Part shown: piece after piece, positions 24,140 through 33,064 of the stretch
How the letters are laid out: every line of letters begins with the position of its first letter
Numbering within the stretch: position 1 is the first letter of the stretch
Source of the DNA: SAR324 cluster bacterium
GTDB taxonomy: Bacteria > SAR324 > NAC60-12
DNA: 64,000 bases
Assembly: GCA_028281495.1 (NCBI GenBank)
Contig: JANQJU010000010.1
Span: 62,001 to 126,000 of the forward strand
Direction of reading: 5' to 3'
The notes under the pieces: generated by a model
Database searches by the model: none
Told to the model about the DNA's origin: nothing
Seen by the model: only the letters and a program-made list of their open reading frames with translations
Made by a program: the position numbers and the translations under genes

Positions 24140-25237
24140 ATGTCCATGATATCCAAACAACACCGCCCTTATGCCTATCTCTTTGTAGGACCCTTAGTGG
24201 TTTCATTTATCATCTTTTTCGTGATCGCATTTCTGCGCACAGCTTACTTCAGTTTCACGGACTATGACTTGTTCAATGAACCCAAGTGGGTGGGGCTAGA
24301 CAACTACATTCAATTGCTGACCGAGGATCTGTTTCTCACGGCATTGACCAATTCTGTCGCATATATGGTGATTGTGACTGTGATTCAGATCTCCTTAGCT
24401 CTTGTGATAGCCGTATTGCTGAATCAAAAGCTACGCGGAATTTTGGTGTTCCGCACGGCCTATTACTTTCCAAGCATTCTTTCCAGTGCTGCCGTGACAT
24501 TGGTTTTTATGTGGATCTATCAGCGCACAGGCTTTCTAAACTTCGCCATTGGTTGGTTCCTGAAATATTACCCCGTATTGCTGACTTTTGTGGGCTTATT
24601 TGCCGGATTGCAATTGCTGCAATTCTTGTGGGAGCGACGCCAAGATCCGGAAGTGAAATGGCATGACCCCGCATTAGGGTTAATATCGCTCATTGGCTCA
24701 TTGGTCTTGCTGTGGCTGGTGGTCGGTATGGATTGGATCACTGCCAATGAGGCGGTCAAAGTGGAGATGGTCTGGCTCAACACCCGACAAACTTTCTTGG
24801 GGTTGCCGGTGACTTTATGGGCGATCATCATTCAGAATATCTACACCACAGTTCCGACCTTAATGCTGATGTTTTTGGCCGGATTACAGGACATCCCCAA
24901 AACAGTCTATGAAGCTGCGACCTTAGATGGTGCCAACCCCTTGCAGCAATTTCTGTTCATCACGGTTCCAATGCTGCGTCCCGTCCTATTTTTAGTACTC
25001 ACCTTGAGTTTGATAGGAACACTTCAACTGTTTGATCAGGTGGCCTTATTAGGAACCGCCGCTCCATTGGAGTCCCGGATTACCTTGGCGTATTACGTTT
25101 TCAACAGCGCGTTCCCTGCTGGAGGTACGCCAAATGTGGGGTTGGGATCCGCAGCCGCGATAGTATTGGCTGGGTTGACCTTGGTCGTCGTGTACCTGCA
25201 ACGCTTGATTGGAATTTCGGAAGGAGGGGTTAAATGA
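24140..25237 (+). CDS. Sugar ABC transporter permease, MalF/UgpA type
   Basis: A 365-residue inner-membrane permease. The EAA loop that contacts the ATPase reads YEAATLDGANPLQQFLFITV near residue 255-275. Besides the usual six helices there are extra hydrophobic segments at about 155-175 and 185-205, joined by a charged stretch (ERRQDPEVKWHDP), so the protein is about 70 residues longer than standard for this type. AGGAGG precedes the ATG. The stop overlaps the next permease start by four bases, implying coupled translation of the heterodimer. Confidence 0.87.
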   Translation: MSMISKQHRPYAYLFVGPLVVSFIIFFVIAFLRTAYFSFTDYDLFNEPKWVGLDNYIQLLTEDLFLTALTNSVAYMVIVTVIQISLALVIAVLLNQKLRGILVFRTAYYFPSILSSAAVTLVFMWIYQRTGFLNFAIGWFLKYYPVLLTFVGLFAGLQLLQFLWERRQDPEVKWHDPALGLISLIGSLVLLWLVVGMDWITANEAVKVEMVWLNTRQTFLGLPVTLWAIIIQNIYTTVPTLMLMFLAGLQDIPKTVYEAATLDGANPLQQFLFITVPMLRPVLFLVLTLSLIGTLQLFDQVALLGTAAPLESRITLAYYVFNSAFPAGGTPNVGLGSAAAIVLAGLTLVVVYLQRLIGISEGGVK

Positions 25238-26598
25238 CCGATGAACAAAGGACCGCCCGCCGCATCCGTCGACGCTGGGCCAAAGCGGCCTGGATTTATG
25301 GATTCATGACCGCGCTTGGCTGCTTATTGCTGGGAACGTTTGTTGTCGCGATTGTAGCTAGCTTGAAAGACAATCCTCTGGAATACCCGTTTCGATTCAG
25401 CTTTGCCCAAATCAAGCCCATCAATTGGGTTGCTGCTTGGAAATTGGGAAACCGTGGGGCAGGAGACCCGTGGTTGGGAGGCTTTGCTCCTGGAGCCGAC
25501 ATCGATTTTGAGGTCACCTACTTCGTTCCAGAAGGAAGGGATAAACCCAATCCTAAGGTCAGCGTTCCCAAGCGTCGGTCCGGTTCCCGGATGGGAGCTG
25601 TATCTCAGCAGGAGCATGCCACGGATTACGCTGTGGTGAGTGCCATCCAAGAAAAGGAGACCCGATCTGGGGTTTATGAGGAACAGTCCGGTACGTTTGT
25701 TTCCTACGGATTCAAAGTCACGTATCCGGGAGAGGGACCGCTGATTGAAAAGCTGCCGCTGAATATTACGATTCGAGATCGAAAGCTCAAAGTGGTGGAT
25801 TCCAGTTTAGGGGGCAATCGCATTGAACGGCGAGGGCGGGTTGCTTCTTGGGAAAACATCACTCCTGGAGTGATTGGCTATGTTTTTCGAAATTACGTTC
25901 GCACGTTCAATGAAGCCCAAAGTTTAGAAACTGGACGCAGCCTGTTCTTAACATGGACGATGAATTCATTTGTGTTGGGGTTTGCAAAAGTGGTGCTCAC
26001 CCTATTGTTGTCGTCGATGGCAGGTTATGCCTTAGCCCGTATGGAGTTTCCGGGCAAAACCGGTCTATTTGCGTTGGTGTTGGTCAGCTTAACGGTTCCG
26101 GTTCAGGTTCGGTTCATTTCCAACTATCTGGTGCTCAAAGATCTCAATATGCTGAATTCGATGTGGGGCATGATTTTTTCGGGAGTTGATGGAGGAGGAT
26201 TTGTCGGAATTCCCCAAGTGTTCATTTTTAAACAGTTTTTTGAAAATCTCCCGCGTTCCTTAGAAGAAGCTTCGTTCCTAGATGGAGCGACTCCAATTGA
26301 TACGTTTTTTCGGATCATCCTCCCCTTGGCCGGTCCTGCAATGGGGGCCGTGACCATTATCACGTTTCAAACCGTGTGGAATGAGTTCTTTTGGTCGTTG
26401 GTCGTGCTGACCAGCCCTCAAGATGTTTATACACTGCCCATCGGCTTGCTTTCATTTCGCAATGCTTATGGCGTTGCGGGGGATTGGGGGTTGATTCTCG
26501 CAGGGGCCTTTTTGAGCATGATTCCTATTGTGATTTTATTTGTGATTTTCCAGCGGTACTTCGTGGAAGGGATTGCTTCCACCGGAGTGAAGGGCTGA
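25234..26598 (+). CDS. Sugar ABC transporter permease, MalG type, with large periplasmic insertion
   Basis: A 454-residue permease, partner of the preceding one. The first helix (about 20-45) is followed by an unusual 160-190 residue extracytoplasmic region rich in beta-like sequence (DIDFEVTYFVPEGRDKP, then KLPLNITIRDRKLKVVDSS) before the remaining helices start near 235. The EAA loop EEASFLDGATPIDTFFRII lies near 345-365. MalG homologues are usually about 280-300 residues, so the insertion is a real oddity. Overlap with the previous gene is ATGA. No ATPase gene is in this operon. Confidence 0.85.
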   Translation: MTDEQRTARRIRRRWAKAAWIYGFMTALGCLLLGTFVVAIVASLKDNPLEYPFRFSFAQIKPINWVAAWKLGNRGAGDPWLGGFAPGADIDFEVTYFVPEGRDKPNPKVSVPKRRSGSRMGAVSQQEHATDYAVVSAIQEKETRSGVYEEQSGTFVSYGFKVTYPGEGPLIEKLPLNITIRDRKLKVVDSSLGGNRIERRGRVASWENITPGVIGYVFRNYVRTFNEAQSLETGRSLFLTWTMNSFVLGFAKVVLTLLLSSMAGYALARMEFPGKTGLFALVLVSLTVPVQVRFISNYLVLKDLNMLNSMWGMIFSGVDGGGFVGIPQVFIFKQFFENLPRSLEEASFLDGATPIDTFFRIILPLAGPAMGAVTIITFQTVWNEFFWSLVVLTSPQDVYTLPIGLLSFRNAYGVAGDWGLILAGAFLSMIPIVILFVIFQRYFVEGIASTGVKG

Positions 26599-26631
26599 GC
26601 CGTTATTTTCTGTCGTTTCTGAAAGGAGCTT

Positions 26632-28461
26632 ATGTTTAACAACGTTTTAAAATCCAATGAAGCCTTCATGGTGTTGGATGCTAGGGGACAAGCTAGGCAT
26701 GAAGAGCATGGTTTGTATCTGCACGATACCCGGTTTCTGCGACAGTTTTCCTGGAATTTTCCACGCTTCCAACTGCTGACCACAGAAGTACAGGATTCGG
26801 CAGAATTGGTTCAGCAATGGTCTTGGATCGATGGCCCCAGCCAAAGTATGGGACTGAAACGCACGCTCTCTCTGAAGCCCGATGGATTTACAGATCGTGT
26901 GTTGATCGAAAATACGAGTTTGGTTGAAGAAGAGTTTTCCATCGAACTCGAACTCAAAGAAGACTTCCAAGATCTGTTCGAGGTGCGCGATTGGCAACAA
27001 AAATCTTATCCTCGCACTTATAAAACAACCTATGGAGATATCGAGCAGCGTTACGAATATGAAAGTGCAGATGGCTTGCCGTTTGGAGTTCATGTTCAGT
27101 TCAGCGAACGCCCGTCCAATCCGAATCAGTGGCATATGCGGCTGGCACCCAAATCTCGTTGGGTGTTGGAGGTGCAAGTCCAATTGCACAGTCCGCTGAA
27201 CCTCAAGTCCGAAGAAACGACTCCGGTTCCTACGCCGCAAGAATGGCAACGCCGATTTCGAGATGTGAATCTGTCTGTTGAGGATGAGGCGGTTTGGCAG
27301 CAGGCCCTGGAAGACATCCGGGCATTATTGATCCAAACTCCGCAGGGGCTGTATCCGGCAGCAGGCACACCATGGTTTGTGGCACCGTTCGGTAGAGATG
27401 CTTTATGGACGGCCCACATGATCATGCCCTGGGCTTCTGACATCGTGGAAAGCGTTTTGCGTTATCTTGCGGTCAATCAAGGACAGGTAGAAGACGAGAT
27501 GAATGAAGAGGCCCCTGGCAAAGTGCTCCATGAAGTCCGCAAAGGTGAACTTTCCCGCACAGAGAAGGTGCCTTTCCTAAAGTACTACGGCACAGTGGAT
27601 GCGACCCCTCTCTTCATCGCCTTGTTGGAAGACTTCTGGGAAACCACCCAAAGCAGTGCTCTGGTGCGTGAACTTCAACCCAATTGGGAAAGCATGCTCA
27701 CCTGGATTCAACGCTATCAACATCCCGATACAGGGATGCTGGTGTTCACACCAAGTGGTTCAGGCTTGGCAGTGCAATCTTGGAAGGATTCGGCAGACCC
27801 AATGTGCCATGCGAATGGGGAGTTGGCCCATCCTCCGCTCGCGGTTTCGGAAGTGCAAGGCTATGCCTATCGTGCGTTCAAAGCGGCCTCTCGATTCTAT
27901 ACGCTGTTGGAAAACTCCGAAGAGGCCGACCGATGGAACCATTATGCCGAAGATTTCAAACGTCGCTTCAATGAGTTGTTTTGGAATGAAGCGCTCCAAA
28001 CCTTTGCGATGGCTTTGGATTTCCACGATCAGCCTCTGGAGGTCCTTAGTTCCGATCCTGGGCAATTGCTATGGAGCGGTATCGTGGAAAACCGTTATGC
28101 GGAATCCCTTGTCAATACCTTGTTCTCTTCTGAGTTGTGGAGCGGCTGGGGGTTACGCACCTTAGGCACTCGCGAAGTCCGCTATAATCCGTTGTCCTAC
28201 CACAACGGTTCGGTCTGGCCACACGATACCGCTATTTTTGCCGGAGGACTCTCCCGGTATGGATTTCATGAACAAGTGAAGGTCGTTCGAGAAGCCCTTT
28301 TCAGCTTGGCTAAAACCCAAGCAGATCGACGTTTGCCGGAATTGATCGGTGGATATCCTCGAGGTAGGGATCTTCCGACGCCTTATCCGGCAGCGTGTCG
28401 CCCGCAAGCATGGAGTGCTGCCAGTTTGCTGTATCTCCAACGTTTACTCACGCGGGCGTGA
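26632..28461 (+). CDS. Glycogen-debranching-type enzyme (amylo-alpha-1,6-glucosidase fold)
   Basis: A 609-residue protein. Residues 1-200 match the N-terminal debranching-associated beta-sandwich (FMVLDARGQARHEEHGLYLH, then DTRFLRQFSW). The rest is an alpha/alpha toroid of the glucoamylase/GDE type with PFGRDALWTAHM, SWKDSAD and NPLSYHNGSVWPHDTA, containing the expected acidic residues. It would hydrolyse alpha-1,6 branch points or short alpha-glucosides. No signal peptide, so it is cytoplasmic and likely acts on sugars imported by the ABC system. AGGAG precedes the ATG. A strong hairpin follows the stop. Confidence 0.83.
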   Translation: MFNNVLKSNEAFMVLDARGQARHEEHGLYLHDTRFLRQFSWNFPRFQLLTTEVQDSAELVQQWSWIDGPSQSMGLKRTLSLKPDGFTDRVLIENTSLVEEEFSIELELKEDFQDLFEVRDWQQKSYPRTYKTTYGDIEQRYEYESADGLPFGVHVQFSERPSNPNQWHMRLAPKSRWVLEVQVQLHSPLNLKSEETTPVPTPQEWQRRFRDVNLSVEDEAVWQQALEDIRALLIQTPQGLYPAAGTPWFVAPFGRDALWTAHMIMPWASDIVESVLRYLAVNQGQVEDEMNEEAPGKVLHEVRKGELSRTEKVPFLKYYGTVDATPLFIALLEDFWETTQSSALVRELQPNWESMLTWIQRYQHPDTGMLVFTPSGSGLAVQSWKDSADPMCHANGELAHPPLAVSEVQGYAYRAFKAASRFYTLLENSEEADRWNHYAEDFKRRFNELFWNEALQTFAMALDFHDQPLEVLSSDPGQLLWSGIVENRYAESLVNTLFSSELWSGWGLRTLGTREVRYNPLSYHNGSVWPHDTAIFAGGLSRYGFHEQVKVVREALFSLAKTQADRRLPELIGGYPRGRDLPTPYPAACRPQAWSAASLLYLQRLLTRA

Positions 28462-28468
28462 CCTAGCA

Positions 28469-28507
28469 CTGCCGTTTCTAAACAGGAGGCTATTTTAGAA
28501 ACGGCAG
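28469..28507 (+). terminator. Strong hairpin after the sugar operon
   Basis: CTGCCGTTTCTAAA (28469-28482) and TTTAGAAACGGCAG (28494-28507) form a perfect 14 bp stem with an 11-base loop, seven bases after the debranching-enzyme stop codon. The tail (CTTCTGGTT) has few Ts, so it may need Rho or act as a 3' stabiliser, but its place at the operon end is clear. The 160 bases after it up to 28670 show no gene. Confidence 0.68.
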
Positions 28508-28669
28508 CTTCTGGTTACCAATACCAATTGACGGCTTCCCCGAAGCGAAGCACTTGGGGGAAACAGTCGATGTTTTTAAGACAGTCGATTTCTTTAATAA
28601 GGAAAGGACTTTAATAATTTATTTACTAAACTAACAGTTTGAGTTGTGCGACATTGGGGGGCAAATCTA

Positions 28670-29482
28670 ATGCATCGAAGAATTTTGAGGAAGATCAGTT
28701 TATTTTTTATTTTAGGAATCATGGGGGTGGGGAGTGCATCTGCTAAGACCTGCGATGTATTGAAAGTGACGGGAAATCCAGCCCAACCGCCGTTAGTCTG
28801 GAAACAGGGAAAGTCCGTTACCGGAGCGGCTATCGAACTGGCTGAGATGGTGATTCACGGCATGGGATTAAAAATGAGGGCATTGCACATGGGGCCTCTG
28901 GCCCGAGTCCAGAAACAAGCAGAGCGAGGTCAGGTTGATGTGGTGAGTGGTGTCTTCAAAAACGAAGAGTTTCAGGAGTATCTGGTTTATGCCAATGCAC
29001 CTTTCATCAAGAGCCAAATAGCCGCATTCACTCTCCGGTCCAATCCTTTGGTCATTGACACGTGGGGCGATATGATTGGTTATCAGGGGGGGACAATCCG
29101 AGGAGCTAGCTATGGACGGAAGTTCAACAGATTTGTCAAAAAAAATCTCACTTTGAACAAATCTCCTCGGCTGGAAATGCTGTTTGGTCAGCTTCAAAAA
29201 GGCCGTGTCGATTTCATCCTTTACCAAATTACGCCCGGTTTATCTGTGGCCGAAGAAATGGGGATAGGTGGGCAAGTGCAGTTTTTCTTGCCACGTCCTG
29301 CGATTCAATTGAACATCTATATTGCGATGGCTAAAAGTTCTCCTTGTATCCATCTGCTTCCCAATTTGAATAGAGAAGTTCGCAAAATCATGGTGCGGCA
29401 AGGACCCAACCTCCCAGGGCTATGGACCAAATACAATAACTTGTGGAATCAATCTCAAAAACAATCGAAGGCCCAACCTTAA
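28670..29482 (+). CDS. Periplasmic solute-binding protein, family 3-like
   Basis: A 270-residue exported protein with a signal peptide (KISLFFILGIMGVGSASA) and a SBP_bac_3-type fold: MKVT-like ligand opening strand, GAAIELAEMVIHGMG, then EEFQEYLVYANAPFIKS and GGTIRGASYGRKF. Such proteins bind amino acids or related small ligands. The typical acidic/arginine ligand contacts cannot be assigned by eye. No permease or ATPase is adjacent, so it may be an orphan binding or sensory protein. The ATG at 28670 follows a G-rich site; a GTG 24 bases earlier is in frame. Confidence 0.75.
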   Translation: MHRRILRKISLFFILGIMGVGSASAKTCDVLKVTGNPAQPPLVWKQGKSVTGAAIELAEMVIHGMGLKMRALHMGPLARVQKQAERGQVDVVSGVFKNEEFQEYLVYANAPFIKSQIAAFTLRSNPLVIDTWGDMIGYQGGTIRGASYGRKFNRFVKKNLTLNKSPRLEMLFGQLQKGRVDFILYQITPGLSVAEEMGIGGQVQFFLPRPAIQLNIYIAMAKSSPCIHLLPNLNREVRKIMVRQGPNLPGLWTKYNNLWNQSQKQSKAQP

Positions 29483-29654
29483 GCATTTAGGAATGAAATG
29501 AATTACTCTGATCTACAGATCGAATGAATGATTGAGGTGGTTATTGGCAATATCAACGGAGAGAGTCTCATCGAGTTGGAAACAAAGGCCTTGCAGCTTT
29601 CCTCTGCTTTTTTTAGTAAAGTTTCCTTCTTCGCATATGCTTCCCTCTCTAAGA

Positions 29655-29730
29655 GCGAGAGTAGCTCACCTGGTAGAGCAGCAGCTTCCCAAGCTGCAGG
29701 TAGCGGGTTCGAGTCCCGTCTCTCGCTCCA
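29655..29730 (+). tRNA. tRNA-Gly(CCC)
   Basis: A 76-base cloverleaf with 3' CCA encoded. Acceptor GCGAGAG pairs with CTCTCGC and the discriminator is T. The D stem is GCTC/GAGC. The anticodon stem GCAGC/GCTGC has loop TTCCCAA, giving anticodon CCC. The T arm is GCGGG-TTCGAGT-CCCGT with one G-T wobble. U73 is usual for glycine tRNAs. It stands alone. Confidence 0.97.
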
Positions 29731-29744
29731 TTGTCTCAAAAAAT

Positions 29745-30803
29745 TCAGTTACAGGTCACACTCGTACTTTCTTTACAGAGTACATCGATTTGAGCTTCAA
29801 TCATTGCTTCATCGAAAATTTTAACTTCATCAATCGCCCCATCGAAATAGTGTGCATTTCCGTTTGAGCTTCCAAAGCGAGCGGTAGACGTAGTTAGAGT
29901 GGTGTCTGCGTCAAACGGCGATTCAGTGTCTTCGCTTGTTCCATCAACGAACAGTTCCCAGTCGTTACCAGTGCGGGTCACTGCGATATGATGCCAACCG
30001 GAGGACCCGTTGATGGCAGTGGTCCCCACCAAGTTTTGAGACGCTGATCCACCTTCGTCACGCATATGGACTTTGACGACATCCCCGTTGTCTCCATCAA
30101 TCCAAATTGCAAAATAGTCCGTACTGTCCTCAGCGGATTGAAACAGAAATCCCGTATCACTGGAATCCGCATTAATGAACATCGAAACGGTGAAATCAGA
30201 ATCGGAGAATTGGTAGAAGCTATCTGTCATATACGAATCGGACAGATCATCGTTGGTGCCATCAAAATCAACTGCATTGTTTCCAACAGCGCCACTCGTA
30301 CTGCCGGCTCCATTAGTGGCAAAATTATGATTGCCTGCGCTGTCATTTCCGAGATTCAACGTGTCTTCAAAGGTATAGTGAGCAATCAAATTTGGAGTCA
30401 CGTAGTAAAAAATCTTATCTCCATGCCCACTGACATCTTCTCTCGCAAAAATTTCAGGACGCCCGTCATTGTCGATATCCACAACATCAATTTGTTTCAA
30501 ATTGCTACAAGACAAGCCCTCACAATCCACAACAATTGTTGGTGCATTGTAGTTTCCCGTCGAGGCAGCTTCGAAGACTACAATTTGGTCGCTGGACGTG
30601 TGATCGATACGAGCAACGATATCGTCGATTCCATCGCCATCCCAGTCGGCCACGACAAACTGTCGGATTTCACCACAGTTGAATCCCGCTGCGGAGCAAT
30701 CCACTGCGAGTTTTTCGGAACTTTGTGCATTTGCTAGGTAGGTAGGAGCAAACGCTGCAATAATAGCGGTCAACATTAAGATCTTTAATTTCATGCTTTT
30801 CAT
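29745..30803 (-). CDS. Secreted protein with FG-GAP-like repeats and a LamG domain
   Basis: A 352-residue exported protein. Signal peptide at about 1-27. Residues 30-130 contain two calcium-binding FG-GAP/VCBS-like segments (DWDGDGIDDIVARI and DIDNDGRPEIFARED). Residues 140-345 form a concanavalin-A-like/LamG sandwich with YTFEDTLNLGNDSAG, FTVSMFINADSSD, GWHHIAVTRTGNDWELFVDG and IDEVKIFDEAM. Such proteins are extracellular and often bind carbohydrate. It lies next to the tRNA-Gly gene, 14 bases beyond its 3' end on the opposite strand. Cysteines near both ends may pair. Confidence 0.78.
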   Translation of the reverse strand: MKSMKLKILMLTAIIAAFAPTYLANAQSSEKLAVDCSAAGFNCGEIRQFVVADWDGDGIDDIVARIDHTSSDQIVVFEAASTGNYNAPTIVVDCEGLSCSNLKQIDVVDIDNDGRPEIFAREDVSGHGDKIFYYVTPNLIAHYTFEDTLNLGNDSAGNHNFATNGAGSTSGAVGNNAVDFDGTNDDLSDSYMTDSFYQFSDSDFTVSMFINADSSDTGFLFQSAEDSTDYFAIWIDGDNGDVVKVHMRDEGGSASQNLVGTTAINGSSGWHHIAVTRTGNDWELFVDGTSEDTESPFDADTTLTTSTARFGSSNGNAHYFDGAIDEVKIFDEAMIEAQIDVLCKESTSVTCN

Positions 30804-31051
30804 GAGGCCCTTTCATAAGATTTCAGTTCATATTTGCTTTCCAATTCAGGCACAAAAATATGCTTGATTGGAGTTATTCCCTAACAATCCTGTTGATTGA
30901 TAAAATACAAATTTGGAAGGGAATTAAACTTGTTTTACTCAGAAACATCGAAATTGAATCTGACAGCAACCAGATAGTCAGACAATCTTAATAGCTTTTT
31001 CCTAACATACTATTGGAGTAGAAAATAAAAGCCATTCCAAGTGTGTTTTAT

Positions 31052-31198
31052 CTAGACTAACTGATTTTGTTGGGCTTTTTTAATGGAAGCCTGACTTTTG
31101 CGACCTGTTTGTAATGCTTCTCGCCAAATCGCCTGCACAGCGACCTTACCGTGTTTTCTGCCTAACCTGCGATTTGGATTGAAACCAACGATAGTATA
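31052..31198 (-). pseudogene. Possible decayed short coding stretch in a 567-base gap
   Basis: Between 30804 and 31370 no intact gene is visible. On the minus strand 31198-31052 is an open frame of 48 codons with no ATG, GTG or TTG at its head. It reads as a basic, protein-like sequence (FNPNRRLGRKHGK, AVQAIWREALQTGRKSQA, SIKKAQ). An overlapping frame starting at an ATG upstream (beginning MTFKKKLVYYRWF) stops after 24 codons. This may be the remnant of a small gene, or chance. The rest of the gap holds a short palindrome at 31311-31326 (CGGTG/CACCG). Confidence 0.22.
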
Positions 31199-31370
31199 CT
31201 AGTTTTTTTTTGAAAGTCATACACTTTATTATATCGTCAGCAAGATTTACTATGCCGAAGGAGTAACGTAGTAATAACGTGAGTCGACATAGAACGAGTA
31301 TTCTCAGATTCGGTGGATATTCACCGGGCACCATAATAAGAGAATTGCATAATCCTTTGAGAGGAGGCTA

Positions 31371-32915
31371 CTAGGCTTTGGATTGGCTAGACGAAGGGTG
31401 GGTGCTTTTGAGGTAAGCGTGGGTATCGTGAGACAATGCGCTTTCGGGGAGCCAATGCCACAAAGGGCCTAAGTCTTTTTTGATATAATCGATAAAATAT
31501 TGAGGAAGTTCTATGGTTTCTTGCTCGAAAAACGCTCGGAACGGCTTGTCGTGGGCAAGCCGTCGGCGGGTTTCTTTGAGATGGTTGGTTCGTCCCCAGG
31601 CTTCCGACGACATACTCCGTATGATGTGCATCGCCTTAGGAGCCAATCCATTTGCTGATTTCATCCGTTTGTAAATCATCTGAGGAGAAAAGGCGTATTC
31701 GCGAACATCAATCCATCGGTCGTAAATTTCCAGCCATCCGTAGTTTTTGGGTTTCATATTGAGCATTGCCCCATTGAGAAAATGGAACGGAACCGGGAGG
31801 ACCCGGTTCTGTCGTTGGTACTCTAAGTTCAGTGGAGTGTTGCGACCGTAGGCAGTCAGCATAGAGAAACCGGGGAACGTGCCTGGGGAAAGGTCGAGGT
31901 ACCGCTTTGTGAGTTCGAATGGCTCTGCACCTTCGTCACTATCCAGACCCAACACGAAATTGCCCTGCAAATAGGGCAAATGACTCAAGATCATGTTTGT
32001 TTGGCTGGACACGGCATGAACTTTCTCCATCCCCGTTTTTCTGGTTCGTGTTTTGTTGCCCAGATCGTACCAAGACTCGATTCCGGGAAGCACAGCCTGG
32101 AAACCATTTTTCTTAAGCCGTTTCACATTATCTTCTTTGAGCAAAGAAAGGGTGCTTTCTGCCATAAACTGGAGGTGCCCGCTCGGAACGGCTTCCTCAA
32201 TGGCATCTAAAAAAAGCTTAAACCGCACTCCAAAATTGGGATCATGCCAAGCCACGATAGGAGGTTTCTCCTGATTGGCTAGAAACCGTAAGTCTTCTTG
32301 AAGTTCCTGAACATCCAGAATTTGGTAGGGAACTGTGGAATCGATACAAAAGCTGCAAGTGTAGGGACAACCAAAACTTCCCATCATGCCTACCATTTTG
32401 AGCCAAGGAGCATGCTTTAAGAGCGGTTCGATAAACTTCCAGCGCTCCCGCACACCCGGAAGATGGGGGGGCTGCCGCGTTGCCGAAACGGACACACCCA
32501 CGGGGCGATGTTGTTCCAATCCTTGCAAAACATCGCGGACGATCTCTTTGTTGGTGAGTCCAAAGACGTAGTCGAAGTACTTGACCGCATCCTCGGGATA
32601 GCTACGAGCATGAGGGCCACCCAATGCGGTGATGGCTCCTTTCGAGCGGAAGAAATTGCTTAAAGCATAAGCGATTTGTGCAGAAAAGGTGAAGGAACTG
32701 AAAAAGACCAAATCCAAATCGTCTGGCAATGGATCCAGCATGTTCTGGTAACCGCTGTAGTTGGTCAAAAAGACATCATGGCCTTGCTCTTCGCACCAAA
32801 CGGCCAGCGCTTGAGGCATGATCGAAGCAATATTGGCACGCATGATCCGTTGCCAAACCGCTCGGGCTGGTCGTCTTCCCTGAATTTCAATGATTCCGAT
32901 GCGAAGCTTTTTCAT
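31371..32915 (-). CDS. Radical SAM protein with N-terminal B12-binding-like domain
   Basis: A 514-residue protein of the class with a Rossmann cobalamin-binding-like domain (about 1-150) before a radical SAM barrel. The cluster motif is GCPYTCSFC (CxxxCxxC) around residue 185-193. The N-domain keeps ITALGGPHARSYPEDAV but not the base-off DxHxxG histidine motif, so B12 may not be bound in the usual way. The barrel includes AWHDPNFGVR and VLPGIESW. The substrate is unknown; relatives act on lipids, tetrapyrroles and methyl transfers. AAGGATGG precedes the ATG at 32915. No pathway partner is adjacent. Confidence 0.8.
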   Translation of the reverse strand: MKKLRIGIIEIQGRRPARAVWQRIMRANIASIMPQALAVWCEEQGHDVFLTNYSGYQNMLDPLPDDLDLVFFSSFTFSAQIAYALSNFFRSKGAITALGGPHARSYPEDAVKYFDYVFGLTNKEIVRDVLQGLEQHRPVGVSVSATRQPPHLPGVRERWKFIEPLLKHAPWLKMVGMMGSFGCPYTCSFCIDSTVPYQILDVQELQEDLRFLANQEKPPIVAWHDPNFGVRFKLFLDAIEEAVPSGHLQFMAESTLSLLKEDNVKRLKKNGFQAVLPGIESWYDLGNKTRTRKTGMEKVHAVSSQTNMILSHLPYLQGNFVLGLDSDEGAEPFELTKRYLDLSPGTFPGFSMLTAYGRNTPLNLEYQRQNRVLPVPFHFLNGAMLNMKPKNYGWLEIYDRWIDVREYAFSPQMIYKRMKSANGLAPKAMHIIRSMSSEAWGRTNHLKETRRRLAHDKPFRAFFEQETIELPQYFIDYIKKDLGPLWHWLPESALSHDTHAYLKSTHPSSSQSKA

Positions 32916-33064
32916 AAGCCATCCTTATGGAGGAATTTCAATAATGAGTAGTTTCAAGTGTTGAACCCTCCGAATAGGTTTTGAACCCTTCGGGGTATCG
33001 ATAAAGTATAACACAATATCCAGGAGCACATCACATCTGACATCTCCAGAGAATTCAACAAGAA

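Noticed and set aside
29503..29739. Minus-strand frame across the tRNA-Gly gene reading as a 78-residue protein
   Set aside because: It is the antisense translation of the tRNA itself, a well-known false call; the tRNA folds perfectly.
31146..31334. 62-residue minus-strand frame
   Set aside because: Its reading is not protein-like at the start and it overlaps a second partial frame; at most it includes remnant sequence described separately.
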